From contig DATKCA010000035.1 of assembly GCA_035544675.1 (NCBI GenBank), positions 1 through 25,716 on the forward strand: a stretch of DNA of 25,716 bases, read 5' to 3'. Below, one piece after another: positions 10,728 to 17,160 of this stretch (its first letter is position 1; each line of letters opens with the position of its first letter). A program made the position numbers and the translations under genes. The notes below the pieces were generated by a model that was not told the DNA's origin, did no database searches, and saw only the letters and a list, made by a program, of their open reading frames with translations. This DNA is from DATKCA01 sp035544675 (lineage in GTDB: Bacteria > Acidobacteriota > Thermoanaerobaculia > Gp7-AA8).

Positions 10728-10746
10728 TTCCGCAGGGCCTGCGGAA
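10728..10746 (-). terminator. Hairpin immediately downstream of dnaA
   Basis: TTCCGCAGG and CCTGCGGAA are exact reverse complements around a single G, so an 8-bp stem with a 3-nt loop can form. It begins one base after the dnaA stop codon. The bases that follow in the dnaA direction are A/C-rich rather than a T-run, so it is a weak candidate terminator or an mRNA 3'-end stabiliser between dnaA and dnaN. Confidence 0.35.
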
Positions 10747-10747
10747 T

Positions 10748-12058
10748 TCATCGGAACTGTTTCGTGAGCATGTCGATCGTGCGCGCAACCTGCTGGTCGT
10801 CCTGCATCAACTGATCGATCTTCTCGACCGAATACATGACCGTGGAGTGGTGCTTGTTGTTGAAGAGCTTTCCGATTTCCGGATAGGAGAGATCCGTCAG
10901 CTCCTTGCACATGTACATGGCCACCTGTCGCGGATACGCGATGGGCCGGGAGTTCGACTTCGACTTCAGGTCGGACACCTTGATTCCGTAATGTGCGGCC
11001 ACGACCTTGAGGATGTCGGCCGGCGTGACAGGCTTGTTGTCCTTCGACAGCAGATCCTTCAGCGCTTCCTTGGCCAGGTCGATGTTGACGCGATGCCCGG
11101 TGAGGGACGCGAATGCCGACACGCGGTTGAGGTGACCTTCCAGCTCGCGGATGTTCGAGCGCACACGCTCGGCGATGAACAGCGCGACGTCGTGCGGCAG
11201 ATCGATCTTCTTCTCTTCCGCTTTCTTGCGCAGGATCGCCACCTTCGTCTCGAGGTCGGGCGGCTGGATGTCGGCGATCAGTCCCCACTCGAAGCGCGAG
11301 CGGAGGCGATCCTCGAGCGTCGGGATGTCTTTCGGCTGGGCGTCGGACGTGAAGACGATCTGCTTCTGCGCTTCGTAGAGCGCGTTGAACGTGTGGAAGA
11401 ACTCCTCCTGCGTCCGTTCCTTGCCGGCCAGGAACTGGATGTCGTCGAGCAGCAGTGCGTCCACTGAGCGATAGCGATCGCGGAACGACTGCATCTTGTC
11501 GTAGCGGATCGACGAGATCAGGTCGGTGACGAAAGAGTCTGCGGACATGTACACGACCTTGGCGGCCGCGTTCTTCACTCTGATCTGCTGGCCGATGGCC
11601 TGGATCAGATGCGTCTTCCCCAGGCCGGCGCCGCCGTAGATGAAGAGCGGGTTGAACGAGCCGCTGGGGTTCTCGGCGATCGACAGGGACGCGGCATACG
11701 CGAGCTGATTCGAGTTGCCGACGACGAACGTGCTGAAGCGGTAGCGCGGGTTGAAAATCGCCGTGGGGAGGTCGTCGCGCGGCGGCGTGGCCACCGGAAT
11801 GTCGTCGATTGCGCCGGGCGATGCGTCGTCGATCACGAAGTGGATCTGGATGCGCTCGGGCGAGATGTCGGACAGGATCGTGCGGATCTGCTGGCCGTAG
11901 CGCTCACGGATCTCGTCGACGAAGCGCTGCGAGGGCACGCCGACGTCGATGGTCTCCCCTTTCTGGGAGAGAAAACGGGTGGGCGTGAACCAGTTGACAT
12001 ACTCCGTCCGGTCTACGTTCTGCTCCAGACGCGCAAGTACTTGCTTCCAGACGTTCAT
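10748..12058 (-). CDS. dnaA: Chromosomal replication initiator DnaA
   Basis: 436 residues from the ATG at 12058 (MNVWKQVLARLEQNVDRTEY). A longer frame to 12121 would run through the DnaA-box cluster and adds no conserved sequence, so I reject it. Domain I covers about residues 1-75, followed by a short linker. The AAA+ core has Walker A GGAGLGKTH (about 142-150) and Walker B LLLDDIQF (202-209). The C-terminal helix-turn-helix domain carries the DnaA signature, including RPIAYPRQVAMYMCKELT and NNKHHSTVMYS, which reads the DnaA box. The protein opens the origin and recruits the helicase. A promoter-like sequence at 12140-12168 and DnaA boxes between it and the start suggest autoregulation. It is divergent from rpmH, as in many bacteria. 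Confidence 0.98.
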   Translation of the reverse strand: MNVWKQVLARLEQNVDRTEYVNWFTPTRFLSQKGETIDVGVPSQRFVDEIRERYGQQIRTILSDISPERIQIHFVIDDASPGAIDDIPVATPPRDDLPTAIFNPRYRFSTFVVGNSNQLAYAASLSIAENPSGSFNPLFIYGGAGLGKTHLIQAIGQQIRVKNAAAKVVYMSADSFVTDLISSIRYDKMQSFRDRYRSVDALLLDDIQFLAGKERTQEEFFHTFNALYEAQKQIVFTSDAQPKDIPTLEDRLRSRFEWGLIADIQPPDLETKVAILRKKAEEKKIDLPHDVALFIAERVRSNIRELEGHLNRVSAFASLTGHRVNIDLAKEALKDLLSKDNKPVTPADILKVVAAHYGIKVSDLKSKSNSRPIAYPRQVAMYMCKELTDLSYPEIGKLFNNKHHSTVMYSVEKIDQLMQDDQQVARTIDMLTKQFR

Positions 12059-12085
12059 CAGGCCGGGGCGCGGGTATCTTGTTGA

Positions 12086-12130
12086 AAATCCACAGCTTTT
12101 CCACAGTTGTGGAAATCGCAAGGTGGAAAA
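12086..12130. promoter_or_regulatory. DnaA-box cluster upstream of dnaA (candidate origin or autoregulatory site)
   Basis: Four matches to the TTWTNCACA box lie within 45 bases. TTTTCCACA at 12097-12105 is a full match. AAATCCACA at 12086-12094, the reverse-strand ATTTCCACA at 12108-12116 and the reverse-strand TTTTCCACC at 12122-12130 are near matches. They sit between the putative dnaA promoter and its start codon, directly in the divergent dnaA-rpmH gap. No strong AT-rich unwinding region is adjacent, so whether this is oriC or only a regulatory site is undecided. Confidence 0.65.
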
Positions 12131-12139
12131 GGGGTGGTG

Positions 12140-12168
12140 ATACTAGCAGCGATTGGAGGCTGTGTGAA
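12140..12168 (-). promoter_or_regulatory. Putative sigma70-type promoter for dnaA
   Basis: On the minus strand TTCACA is followed after 17 bases by TAGTAT, close to the TTGACA/TATAAT consensus. Transcription would begin near 12133 and give a leader of about 75 bases containing the DnaA boxes, so bound DnaA could repress its own gene. Confidence 0.45.
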
Positions 12169-12179
12169 GGCCTTGGTCT

Positions 12180-12254
12180 TTAGTCCTTAGTCCTTAGGAG
12201 CACCTCGCGGCAACTTGGTTCTCCTAAGGACTAAGGACTAAGGCCTAAGGACTC
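12180..12254. repeat. Heptamer-based 21-bp perfect inverted repeat between dnaA and rpmH
   Basis: The left arm 12180-12200 consists of TTAGTCC, TTAGTCC, TTAGGAG. The right arm 12221-12241 consists of CTCCTAA, GGACTAA, GGACTAA and is its exact reverse complement over 21 bp, with a 20-nt loop. Further units GGCCTAA and GGACTCT continue the right side. It occupies the middle of the 295-base divergent gap (12059-12353), whose remainder holds the dnaA promoter and DnaA boxes on one side and the rpmH promoter on the other. Confidence 0.9.
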
Positions 12255-12296
12255 TGAAGTATGGAATATCCCTCGGAGAGGACGGGGTTTGCCCGT

Positions 12297-12325
12297 TTGA
12301 CCCCGCACGCCGCGGTGGCTATACT
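12297..12325 (+). promoter_or_regulatory. Sigma70-type promoter for the rpmH operon
   Basis: TTGACC and TATACT are separated by exactly 17 bases, a strong match to the vegetative consensus. The start point would fall near 12332, leaving a leader of about 20 bases that includes AAAAGG as a ribosome binding site before the rpmH ATG. Confidence 0.75.
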
Positions 12326-12353
12326 CACCGCTTTCTTTTCAAAAGGTTAGACA

Positions 12354-12488
12354 ATGAAGCGTACTTTTCAACCGAACAACCGCCGCCGCAAGCGCACGCA
12401 CGGCTTCCTCGTGCGGATGCGCAGCCAGGATGGCCAGGCGGTGATCTCGCGCCGTCGCCGCAAGGGCCGTAAGCGCCTCGCGGTCTGA
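12354..12488 (+). CDS. rpmH: 50S ribosomal protein L34
   Basis: A 44-residue, very basic protein starting MKRTFQPNNRRRKRTHGF and ending RRRRKGRKRLAV, the textbook L34 sequence with the family's usual length. It binds 23S rRNA in the large subunit. AAAAGG lies about nine bases upstream of the ATG and a strong promoter at 12297-12325 precedes it. It is the first gene of the plus-strand rpmH-rnpA-yidD-yidC-khpB run and is followed by rnpA after 20 bases. Confidence 0.98.
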   Translation: MKRTFQPNNRRRKRTHGFLVRMRSQDGQAVISRRRRKGRKRLAV

Positions 12489-12508
12489 CGCGTCCGCCAG
12501 AGGCAGCG

Positions 12509-12901
12509 GTGCAACGCGCAGACGACTCCGGACAGCGTTCGGAGACGCTGCCAAAGACAACGAGACTCGCGAAGCGTCGCGAGTTTCTTCGTGTTTACGA
12601 ATCGGGCCGCAAGGTCTTTTCCCGCTATTCCGTGCTGTTTTTCTCCCCGAACGACCTCCCCCACTCGCGTCTCGGCATCACCGCCACGCGCAAGCTCGGG
12701 AAGGCCCACGTTCGGAACAGAGTCAAACGTTGGACCCGTGAGATTTACCGGAAGCAGCGGCCGCTCCTTGGCCTCGACGGGCAGCAGGTCGATGTGGTCA
12801 TCAACGTGAAGCCGAACGCAAAAGAGGCGACCTTCGAGCAGTACAGCGACGACCTCGTCCGCGTGCTCGAGCGTGTCGCCGGTGAGCCGCGCGTCCTATG
12901 A
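12509..12901 (+). CDS. rnpA: Ribonuclease P protein component
   Basis: 130 residues starting at GTG 12509, with AGAGG about five bases upstream. It is the protein cofactor of RNase P, which works with the catalytic RNA to remove tRNA 5' leaders. The conserved start of the fold is LPKTTRLAKRREFLRVYESG, and the RNR helix RNRVKRWTRE (after LGITATRKLGKAHV) contacts the RNA. The first dozen residues are a non-conserved extension. The stop codon overlaps the yidD start as ATGA, giving translational coupling. Its position between rpmH and yidD is nearly universal. Confidence 0.96.
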   Translation: MQRADDSGQRSETLPKTTRLAKRREFLRVYESGRKVFSRYSVLFFSPNDLPHSRLGITATRKLGKAHVRNRVKRWTREIYRKQRPLLGLDGQQVDVVINVKPNAKEATFEQYSDDLVRVLERVAGEPRVL

Positions 12902-13110
12902 TGCGCGCTGTTGCTGTCTTCCTGCTCCGCGCCTACAAGCGCCTCATCTCGCCGCTCCTCCCGCCCATGTGCCGGTTCGAGCCGACCTGCTCCATCTATA
13001 TGATGCAGGCCGTGGAGAAGTACGGTGTGCTGCGCGGAGTCTGGCTGGGCCTCAAACGACTCTCGCATTGCCACCCATTCAACCCGGGAGGCTGGGACCC
13101 GGTCCCATAA
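12898..13110 (+). CDS. yidD: Membrane protein insertion efficiency factor YidD
   Basis: 70 residues with the family hallmark CRFEPTCSIYMMQAVEKYG and the conserved C-terminal HCHPFNPGGWDPVP, which carries the Cys-His cluster. The N-terminal helix MMRAVAVFLLRAYKRLISP is amphipathic and places the protein at the inner face of the cytoplasmic membrane, where it assists YidC/Sec insertion. It overlaps the end of rnpA by four bases (ATGA), and its TAA directly abuts the yidC ATG, so the three genes are tightly coupled. Confidence 0.96.
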   Translation: MMRAVAVFLLRAYKRLISPLLPPMCRFEPTCSIYMMQAVEKYGVLRGVWLGLKRLSHCHPFNPGGWDPVP

Positions 13111-14769
13111 ATGGAAAAACGAATCTTCATCGCGATCGGCGCGTCCATCGCTTTTCTCTGGTTGTGGGCCGCGATCTCGCCTCTGCTGTTCCCGCAGGTG
13201 GCCAGGCAGCGCCAGGAGCAGGAGGCTGCCAGGAGGAGAGCGGCGGCGACTGCGACCGAGACGGCGACGGCGACCGACTCGGCCCCCGCTCCACCCCCCC
13301 TTGCTGCACCGGTTGAGGCACCTGTCGTCGCGGCGCCGGTGACGCCGGTCGAGGCCAGCGAGGTCTCGTACGCCGAAGTTCGGACCGCCAACTACATCGC
13401 ACGGTTCTCGAATCGCGGCGCCCAGCTCGTTTCGTTCGCGCTCCTCCATTACAGGGAGAAGGACGGCACGCCCGTCGATCTGGTACGCCAGCGCGCAGCG
13501 ACGCGCACCGATTTTCCGTTCGCCGTCGAGACTCGCGATGCCGCGCTCACCGCGCGCCTGAACAGCGTGCTGTACACCGTCACGGAGTTCGACTCGCGCC
13601 AGGGCACGCGAACGGTCGAGTTCCGTTACACCGGCCAGGACGGCATCTCCGTGACGAAGACCTTCCGCCTGGGGGACTCCTACCTGTTCGAATACCAGTG
13701 CTCGATCACCCCGCCCGTTCCGTATCGCATCATCGTCGGTCCCGGAATCCGGACCGTCGCCGCCGATCAGGCTGACAGCCAGATGATCATCACCGGCAAC
13801 GGCGTCGTTCGCGTCGACGGGGAGACGGACGTCATCGGGCGTGAGTCAGGCGACCGGCTGCAGATCTTCGAGCGCGCCGAGTTCATCGGAATCGAGGACA
13901 ACTACTTCCTCACCGCGCTCCGTCCGCAGCGCGCCTCCTCGAGCATCCTCCGGCGCATTCAGCTCGGTACCGGCAAGGACATCCGCCGCGATCTCTATGC
14001 CGGGGTCACCGCCGCGCCGGACGGCGTGGTCAACGGCGGCGCGTTCTTCGGTCCGAAAGAGACGAAGGTGCTCGACGCCCACGGATTCGATTCCGTGCTC
14101 CAGTTCGGATGGTTCGGCATCATCGCGCGCTTCCTCCTCAAGGCGCTGGTCCTGATCAACACGACCACCGGGAACTACGGCTGGGCGATCGTAGTCCTCA
14201 CCATCATCATCAAGATCATCCTGTACCCGCTGCAGCACAAGAGCATCGTCTCCATGAAGAAGATGCAAAAGGTGGCTCCGAAGATGGAGGCCATCAAAGC
14301 TAAGTACAAGAAGGCCCGCACCGATCCCGAGCAGCGCCAGAAGATGAACGTCGAGATGATGAATCTCTACAAGCAGGAAGGGATCAACCCGATGAGCGGC
14401 TGCGTCCCGATCCTGCTGCAGATGCCCATCCTGTGGGGCTTCTACGGATTGCTGTCCCAGGCCATCGAGCTTCGCGGCGCATACTTCATGGGGTGGATCA
14501 AAGACCTCTCCGACAAGGATCCGTACTACATCACGCCGATCCTCATGACCGCGACGATGTTCATCCAGACCTACATCACGCCGATGACCGGTGATCCGAT
14601 GCAGCGCCGGATCTTCCTGGCCATGCCACTGGTGTTCGGATGGATCTTCAAGGAGTTCCCCAGCGGGCTGGTCCTCTACTGGCTCGTGCAGAACATCTTG
14701 ACGATCATCCAGCAAATGATCATGAATAAGTGGTGGAAAGATCACCCCGCCGAGCTCCAGAAGGCGTAA
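13111..14769 (+). CDS. yidC: Membrane protein insertase YidC
   Basis: 552 residues, close to E. coli YidC (548). An N-terminal signal-anchor helix covers about residues 5-24. An Ala/Pro/Thr-rich linker (about 35-85) leads to the large beta-rich periplasmic P1 domain found in Gram-negative YidC (to about 320). The insertase core has the helices WAIVVLTIIIKIILYPL, CVPILLQMPILWGFYGLLS and the C-terminal pair ending in VLYWLVQNILTIIQQ. The cytoplasmic hairpin KSIVSMKKMQKVAPKM follows the second helix. It inserts and folds inner-membrane proteins, alone or with SecYEG. The ATG follows the yidD stop without a gap; a 15-base palindrome TGGGACCCGGTCCCA at 13093-13107 lies just upstream. Confidence 0.97.
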   Translation: MEKRIFIAIGASIAFLWLWAAISPLLFPQVARQRQEQEAARRRAAATATETATATDSAPAPPPLAAPVEAPVVAAPVTPVEASEVSYAEVRTANYIARFSNRGAQLVSFALLHYREKDGTPVDLVRQRAATRTDFPFAVETRDAALTARLNSVLYTVTEFDSRQGTRTVEFRYTGQDGISVTKTFRLGDSYLFEYQCSITPPVPYRIIVGPGIRTVAADQADSQMIITGNGVVRVDGETDVIGRESGDRLQIFERAEFIGIEDNYFLTALRPQRASSSILRRIQLGTGKDIRRDLYAGVTAAPDGVVNGGAFFGPKETKVLDAHGFDSVLQFGWFGIIARFLLKALVLINTTTGNYGWAIVVLTIIIKIILYPLQHKSIVSMKKMQKVAPKMEAIKAKYKKARTDPEQRQKMNVEMMNLYKQEGINPMSGCVPILLQMPILWGFYGLLSQAIELRGAYFMGWIKDLSDKDPYYITPILMTATMFIQTYITPMTGDPMQRRIFLAMPLVFGWIFKEFPSGLVLYWLVQNILTIIQQMIMNKWWKDHPAELQKA

Positions 14770-14786
14770 CGATTCCGAGGTTCTGA

Positions 14787-15686
14787 ATGAGCCAGAGGTT
14801 CGAAGGGAAGAATGTGGACGAGGCGCTCGGCCAGGCAGCGGCGGCGCTCGGCGTCGAGCGATACAGGCTCACCTACCATGTCGTGCTCGAGAAGCGCGGC
14901 TTCCTGGGCGGCGTCAAGCGCGTCGTCATCGAGGCCGAGGTGAACGAGACCGCGGCGGAGACAGCGGTGCAGACCGCGCCGGCCGCGGCGCTGCCGGCCA
15001 CTCCGCGCGACTCCCGCGTCTCCCGCGACGCGCGCGGTCCGCGCCGGCGCGAGCGCGGTGGGGGTGGCGGTGGGGGCGGGGGCGTGGGGCGGGGGGATCG
15101 CGACCGCAGCGGCGGGCGCGGAAGACGCGGGCGGCGCGATCGCAGCGAGTGGGCCGATGACGCCCGGGAGTCCGCCGTCGAGGCCGTGCCGGCGCCCGAC
15201 CAGGGGCCCGAGTCGGAGGGGGCCTCGGCCGTGCGGGTATGGTGCGAAGACGCGCTCGAGAAGTGTGGCTTCGACGTCGACGTGCGCACCGAAGAGAACG
15301 ACACGCAGATCATCCTGAAGCTGTACGGTCGCGACGCCTCGCGCTTCATTGACCGCAATGGCGAGTTGCTCGACGCCGTGCAGGTCCTCGCCAACAAGGC
15401 GCTGGTCGGCCGCCGCATCGAGAAGGACATCGAGCTGGACTGCTCCGCGTTCAAGGAGAAGAGAGTCGAGGAGCTCGGCGTGCGCGCACGGGAGACCGCC
15501 GACCAGGTCCGCCGCGACGGACGGGAGCAGTTGCTGCCGGCGATGAGTCCGATCGAGCGCCGCATCATTCATCTCGCGCTGCAGGACGACGCAGAGGTGA
15601 TGACGGAGTCGCGCGGCGACGGCTTCTACAAGCGCGTGGCCATCAAACTTCGACTTCCCGGTGCCGATCAGCCTTTGTCCGAGTAG
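14787..15686 (+). CDS. khpB: RNA-binding protein KhpB (Jag), Jag-N/KH/R3H
   Basis: 299 residues with the KhpB/Jag architecture. The Jag-N domain is at about 1-52 (RFEGKNVDEALGQAAAALGV...EKRGFLGG). A long disordered linker (about 53-148) contains nine consecutive glycines (91-99) and an RGG-like stretch. The KH-II domain is at about 149-212, and the R3H domain at about 218-295 (MSPIERRIIHLALQD...SRGDGFYKRVAIK). It binds small RNAs and mRNAs and affects cell shape or division in the Gram-positive bacteria where it has been studied. The KH GxxG loop reads Asp-Arg-Asn-Gly (189-192), lacking the first glycine of the motif. It is the usual partner gene downstream of yidC, 17 bases away. Its stop codon is the first edge of a repeat element. 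Confidence 0.93.
   Translation: MSQRFEGKNVDEALGQAAAALGVERYRLTYHVVLEKRGFLGGVKRVVIEAEVNETAAETAVQTAPAAALPATPRDSRVSRDARGPRRRERGGGGGGGGGVGRGDRDRSGGRGRRGRRDRSEWADDARESAVEAVPAPDQGPESEGASAVRVWCEDALEKCGFDVDVRTEENDTQIILKLYGRDASRFIDRNGELLDAVQVLANKALVGRRIEKDIELDCSAFKEKRVEELGVRARETADQVRRDGREQLLPAMSPIERRIIHLALQDDAEVMTESRGDGFYKRVAIKLRLPGADQPLSE
15060..15096 (+). repeat. G-rich tract in khpB with G-quadruplex potential
   Basis: Within 37 bases there are five separate runs of four or more G (including three runs of five and one of six), separated by loops of 1 to 7 bases, all on the coding strand. It encodes the polyglycine part of the KhpB linker. Such a tract can fold as a quadruplex in DNA or mRNA and is prone to replication slippage. 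Confidence 0.75.
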
Positions 15687-15770
15687 TCATCCCGAGCGCA
15701 GCGAGGGATCCGGGGTGGCGGCAGAATGGCCCGGCGGCTCGACCAGATTCCTCGCTACGCTCGCAATGAC
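15686..15770. repeat. 85-bp inverted-repeat element bridging khpB stop and mnmE start
   Basis: The terminal arms 15686-15710 and 15746-15770 are 25-bp inverted copies matching at 21 positions. The outer ends are GTCAT on the left and ATGAC on the right. The left arm contains CCCGAGCGCAGCGAGGGATC and the right arm, reversed, GCGAGCGTAGCGAGGAATC. The element starts at the last base of the khpB stop codon, and its right end contains the mnmE ATG (15766-15768). Confidence 0.88.
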
Positions 15771-17091
15771 AGCGTCATCGTCCCATCCCGACACGATCGT
15801 CGCTCCCGCGACGGCCCTCGCGCGCAGCGCTCTGGCCATCGTGCGGATCGATGGACCTCTCAGCGCCACGATCATCACCAGCCTCACCGGGATTCTGCCG
15901 GAGGAGCGGTATGCCACCCATATCGCCTTAAAATCCGGCGGCGAGCTTCTCGATGACTGCATCGTCCTCCGCTACGTCGCGCCGCGATCGTTCACCGGCA
16001 ACGACATGGTCGAGCTCATGCTGCACGGCAGCCCCTTCCTGGTCGACCGCGTGATCGGCGCCATCGTCGCTCTCGGCGCGCGCGTCGCCGAGCCGGGCGA
16101 GTTCACCGAGCGCGCGGTGCTCAACGGGAAGATCGACCTCTTGCAGGCGGAGTCGATCGCCGATCTCATCGACGCGCGCACGGCCGTGCAGGCGAAGCTG
16201 TCGCTGCGGAATCTCGAAGGGGTGCTGAGCCGCAAAGCGTCGGAGACGCGCGAGGCGCTGCTGCACGTGATCTCCCGGCTGGAGGCGGCGCTCGACTTCT
16301 CGGAGGAGGGGTACGAGTTCATCACGCGGGAGGATGCGCGCGCGCGTGTGGAGGCGGCGCGCGACGACGTACGTATGGTCGCCGCGACGTTCGAGCGCGG
16401 ACGCGCCACCGCCACCGGTCTCTCCGCCGTGATCCTCGGCCGTCCGAACGCGGGGAAGTCGACGCTGCTCAACCGCCTCGTCGGATCGGAGCGCGCCATC
16501 GTCACGGCGCAGCCGGGGACGACGCGCGACATCGTGCGCGAGACGATCGACATCGGCGGACTGCCGGTGACGATCGCGGACACCGCGGGCCTTCGCGCGA
16601 CGAGGGACGAGGTGGAGGAGATCGGGATTGCGCGTGCGAAGGCCGCGGCGCGGTCGGCGGACCTCGTGCTGTACCTCGTCGACGCATCCGCCGGTGTCGC
16701 CGCGGAGGACCATCTCGAGGAGTTCCCGGACGCGCTCATCGTCTACACGAAGAGCGACATCGCGCGTGCGCCGGCGGGGGAGCTGGCCATCAGCGCGGCG
16801 ACCGGCGCGGGGGTCGATGAACTGCTGAGCCGGCTCGACTCGCTGGTGCGCGAGCGGTTCGCCGCACCGGAGTCGTCGCCGGCGATCGTGAACGAGCGGC
16901 AGCGCGCCGCGGTCGCGGAGTGTGAGGCGGCGCTCGACGCCGCGCTCGCCAGTCTGGCCGAGGGTGCTGAAGAACAGTACGTCGTGGTCGATCTCTATCG
17001 CGCCGCGAATGCGCTCGGCATTCTGACCGGTGCGATCACGCGCGAGGACGTGTTCCGCGAGATCTTCAGCAAGTTCTGCATCGGCAAGTAG
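15766..17091 (+). CDS. mnmE: tRNA modification GTPase MnmE
   Basis: 441 residues from the ATG at 15766 (MTASSSHPDTIVAPATA). An open frame extends back to GTG 15661, but those 35 codons are translated repeat, so I exclude them. With MnmG it builds the 5-carboxymethylaminomethyl or 5-aminomethyl group on wobble U34 of certain tRNAs. The N-terminal folate-binding domain (DTIVAPATALARSALAIVRI) is followed by a helical domain and an inserted G domain: G1 GRPNAGKS (225-232), G2 GTTRDIV, G3 DTAGLR, G4 TKSD, G5 SAATGAG. The C-terminus FSKFCIGK carries the conserved Cys. The start lies in the arm of an inverted repeat with no Shine-Dalgarno, which may lower or restructure initiation. mnmG follows after 69 bases. 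Confidence 0.95.
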   Translation: MTASSSHPDTIVAPATALARSALAIVRIDGPLSATIITSLTGILPEERYATHIALKSGGELLDDCIVLRYVAPRSFTGNDMVELMLHGSPFLVDRVIGAIVALGARVAEPGEFTERAVLNGKIDLLQAESIADLIDARTAVQAKLSLRNLEGVLSRKASETREALLHVISRLEAALDFSEEGYEFITREDARARVEAARDDVRMVAATFERGRATATGLSAVILGRPNAGKSTLLNRLVGSERAIVTAQPGTTRDIVRETIDIGGLPVTIADTAGLRATRDEVEEIGIARAKAAARSADLVLYLVDASAGVAAEDHLEEFPDALIVYTKSDIARAPAGELAISAATGAGVDELLSRLDSLVRERFAAPESSPAIVNERQRAAVAECEAALDAALASLAEGAEEQYVVVDLYRAANALGILTGAITREDVFREIFSKFCIGK

Positions 17092-17144
17092 TGGAGCGCT
17101 GCGCTCGCTCGCGGCTCCATGGGCAATGCGCCGCCGGAAGATCG

Positions 17145-17160
17145 TGTTCCACGTGGAACC
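17145..17160. promoter_or_regulatory. parS centromere site upstream of mnmG
   Basis: TGTTCCACGTGGAACC contains the perfect 14-bp palindrome GTTCCACGTGGAAC, one of the classic ParB/Spo0J parS forms (consensus TGTTNCACGTGAAACA, with the mirror-symmetric CC/GG variant). It ends at the base before the GTG proposed as the mnmG start. parA and parB lie about 2.4 kb downstream, and a second site occurs at 19590-19605. Confidence 0.9.

Noticed and set aside
12059..12121. N-terminal extension of DnaA to 12121
   Set aside because: It covers the DnaA-box cluster, and the conserved DnaA N-terminus begins at ATG 12058.
15661..15765. N-terminal extension of MnmE to GTG 15661
   Set aside because: The codons are translated inverted-repeat DNA; family homology begins right after ATG 15766.
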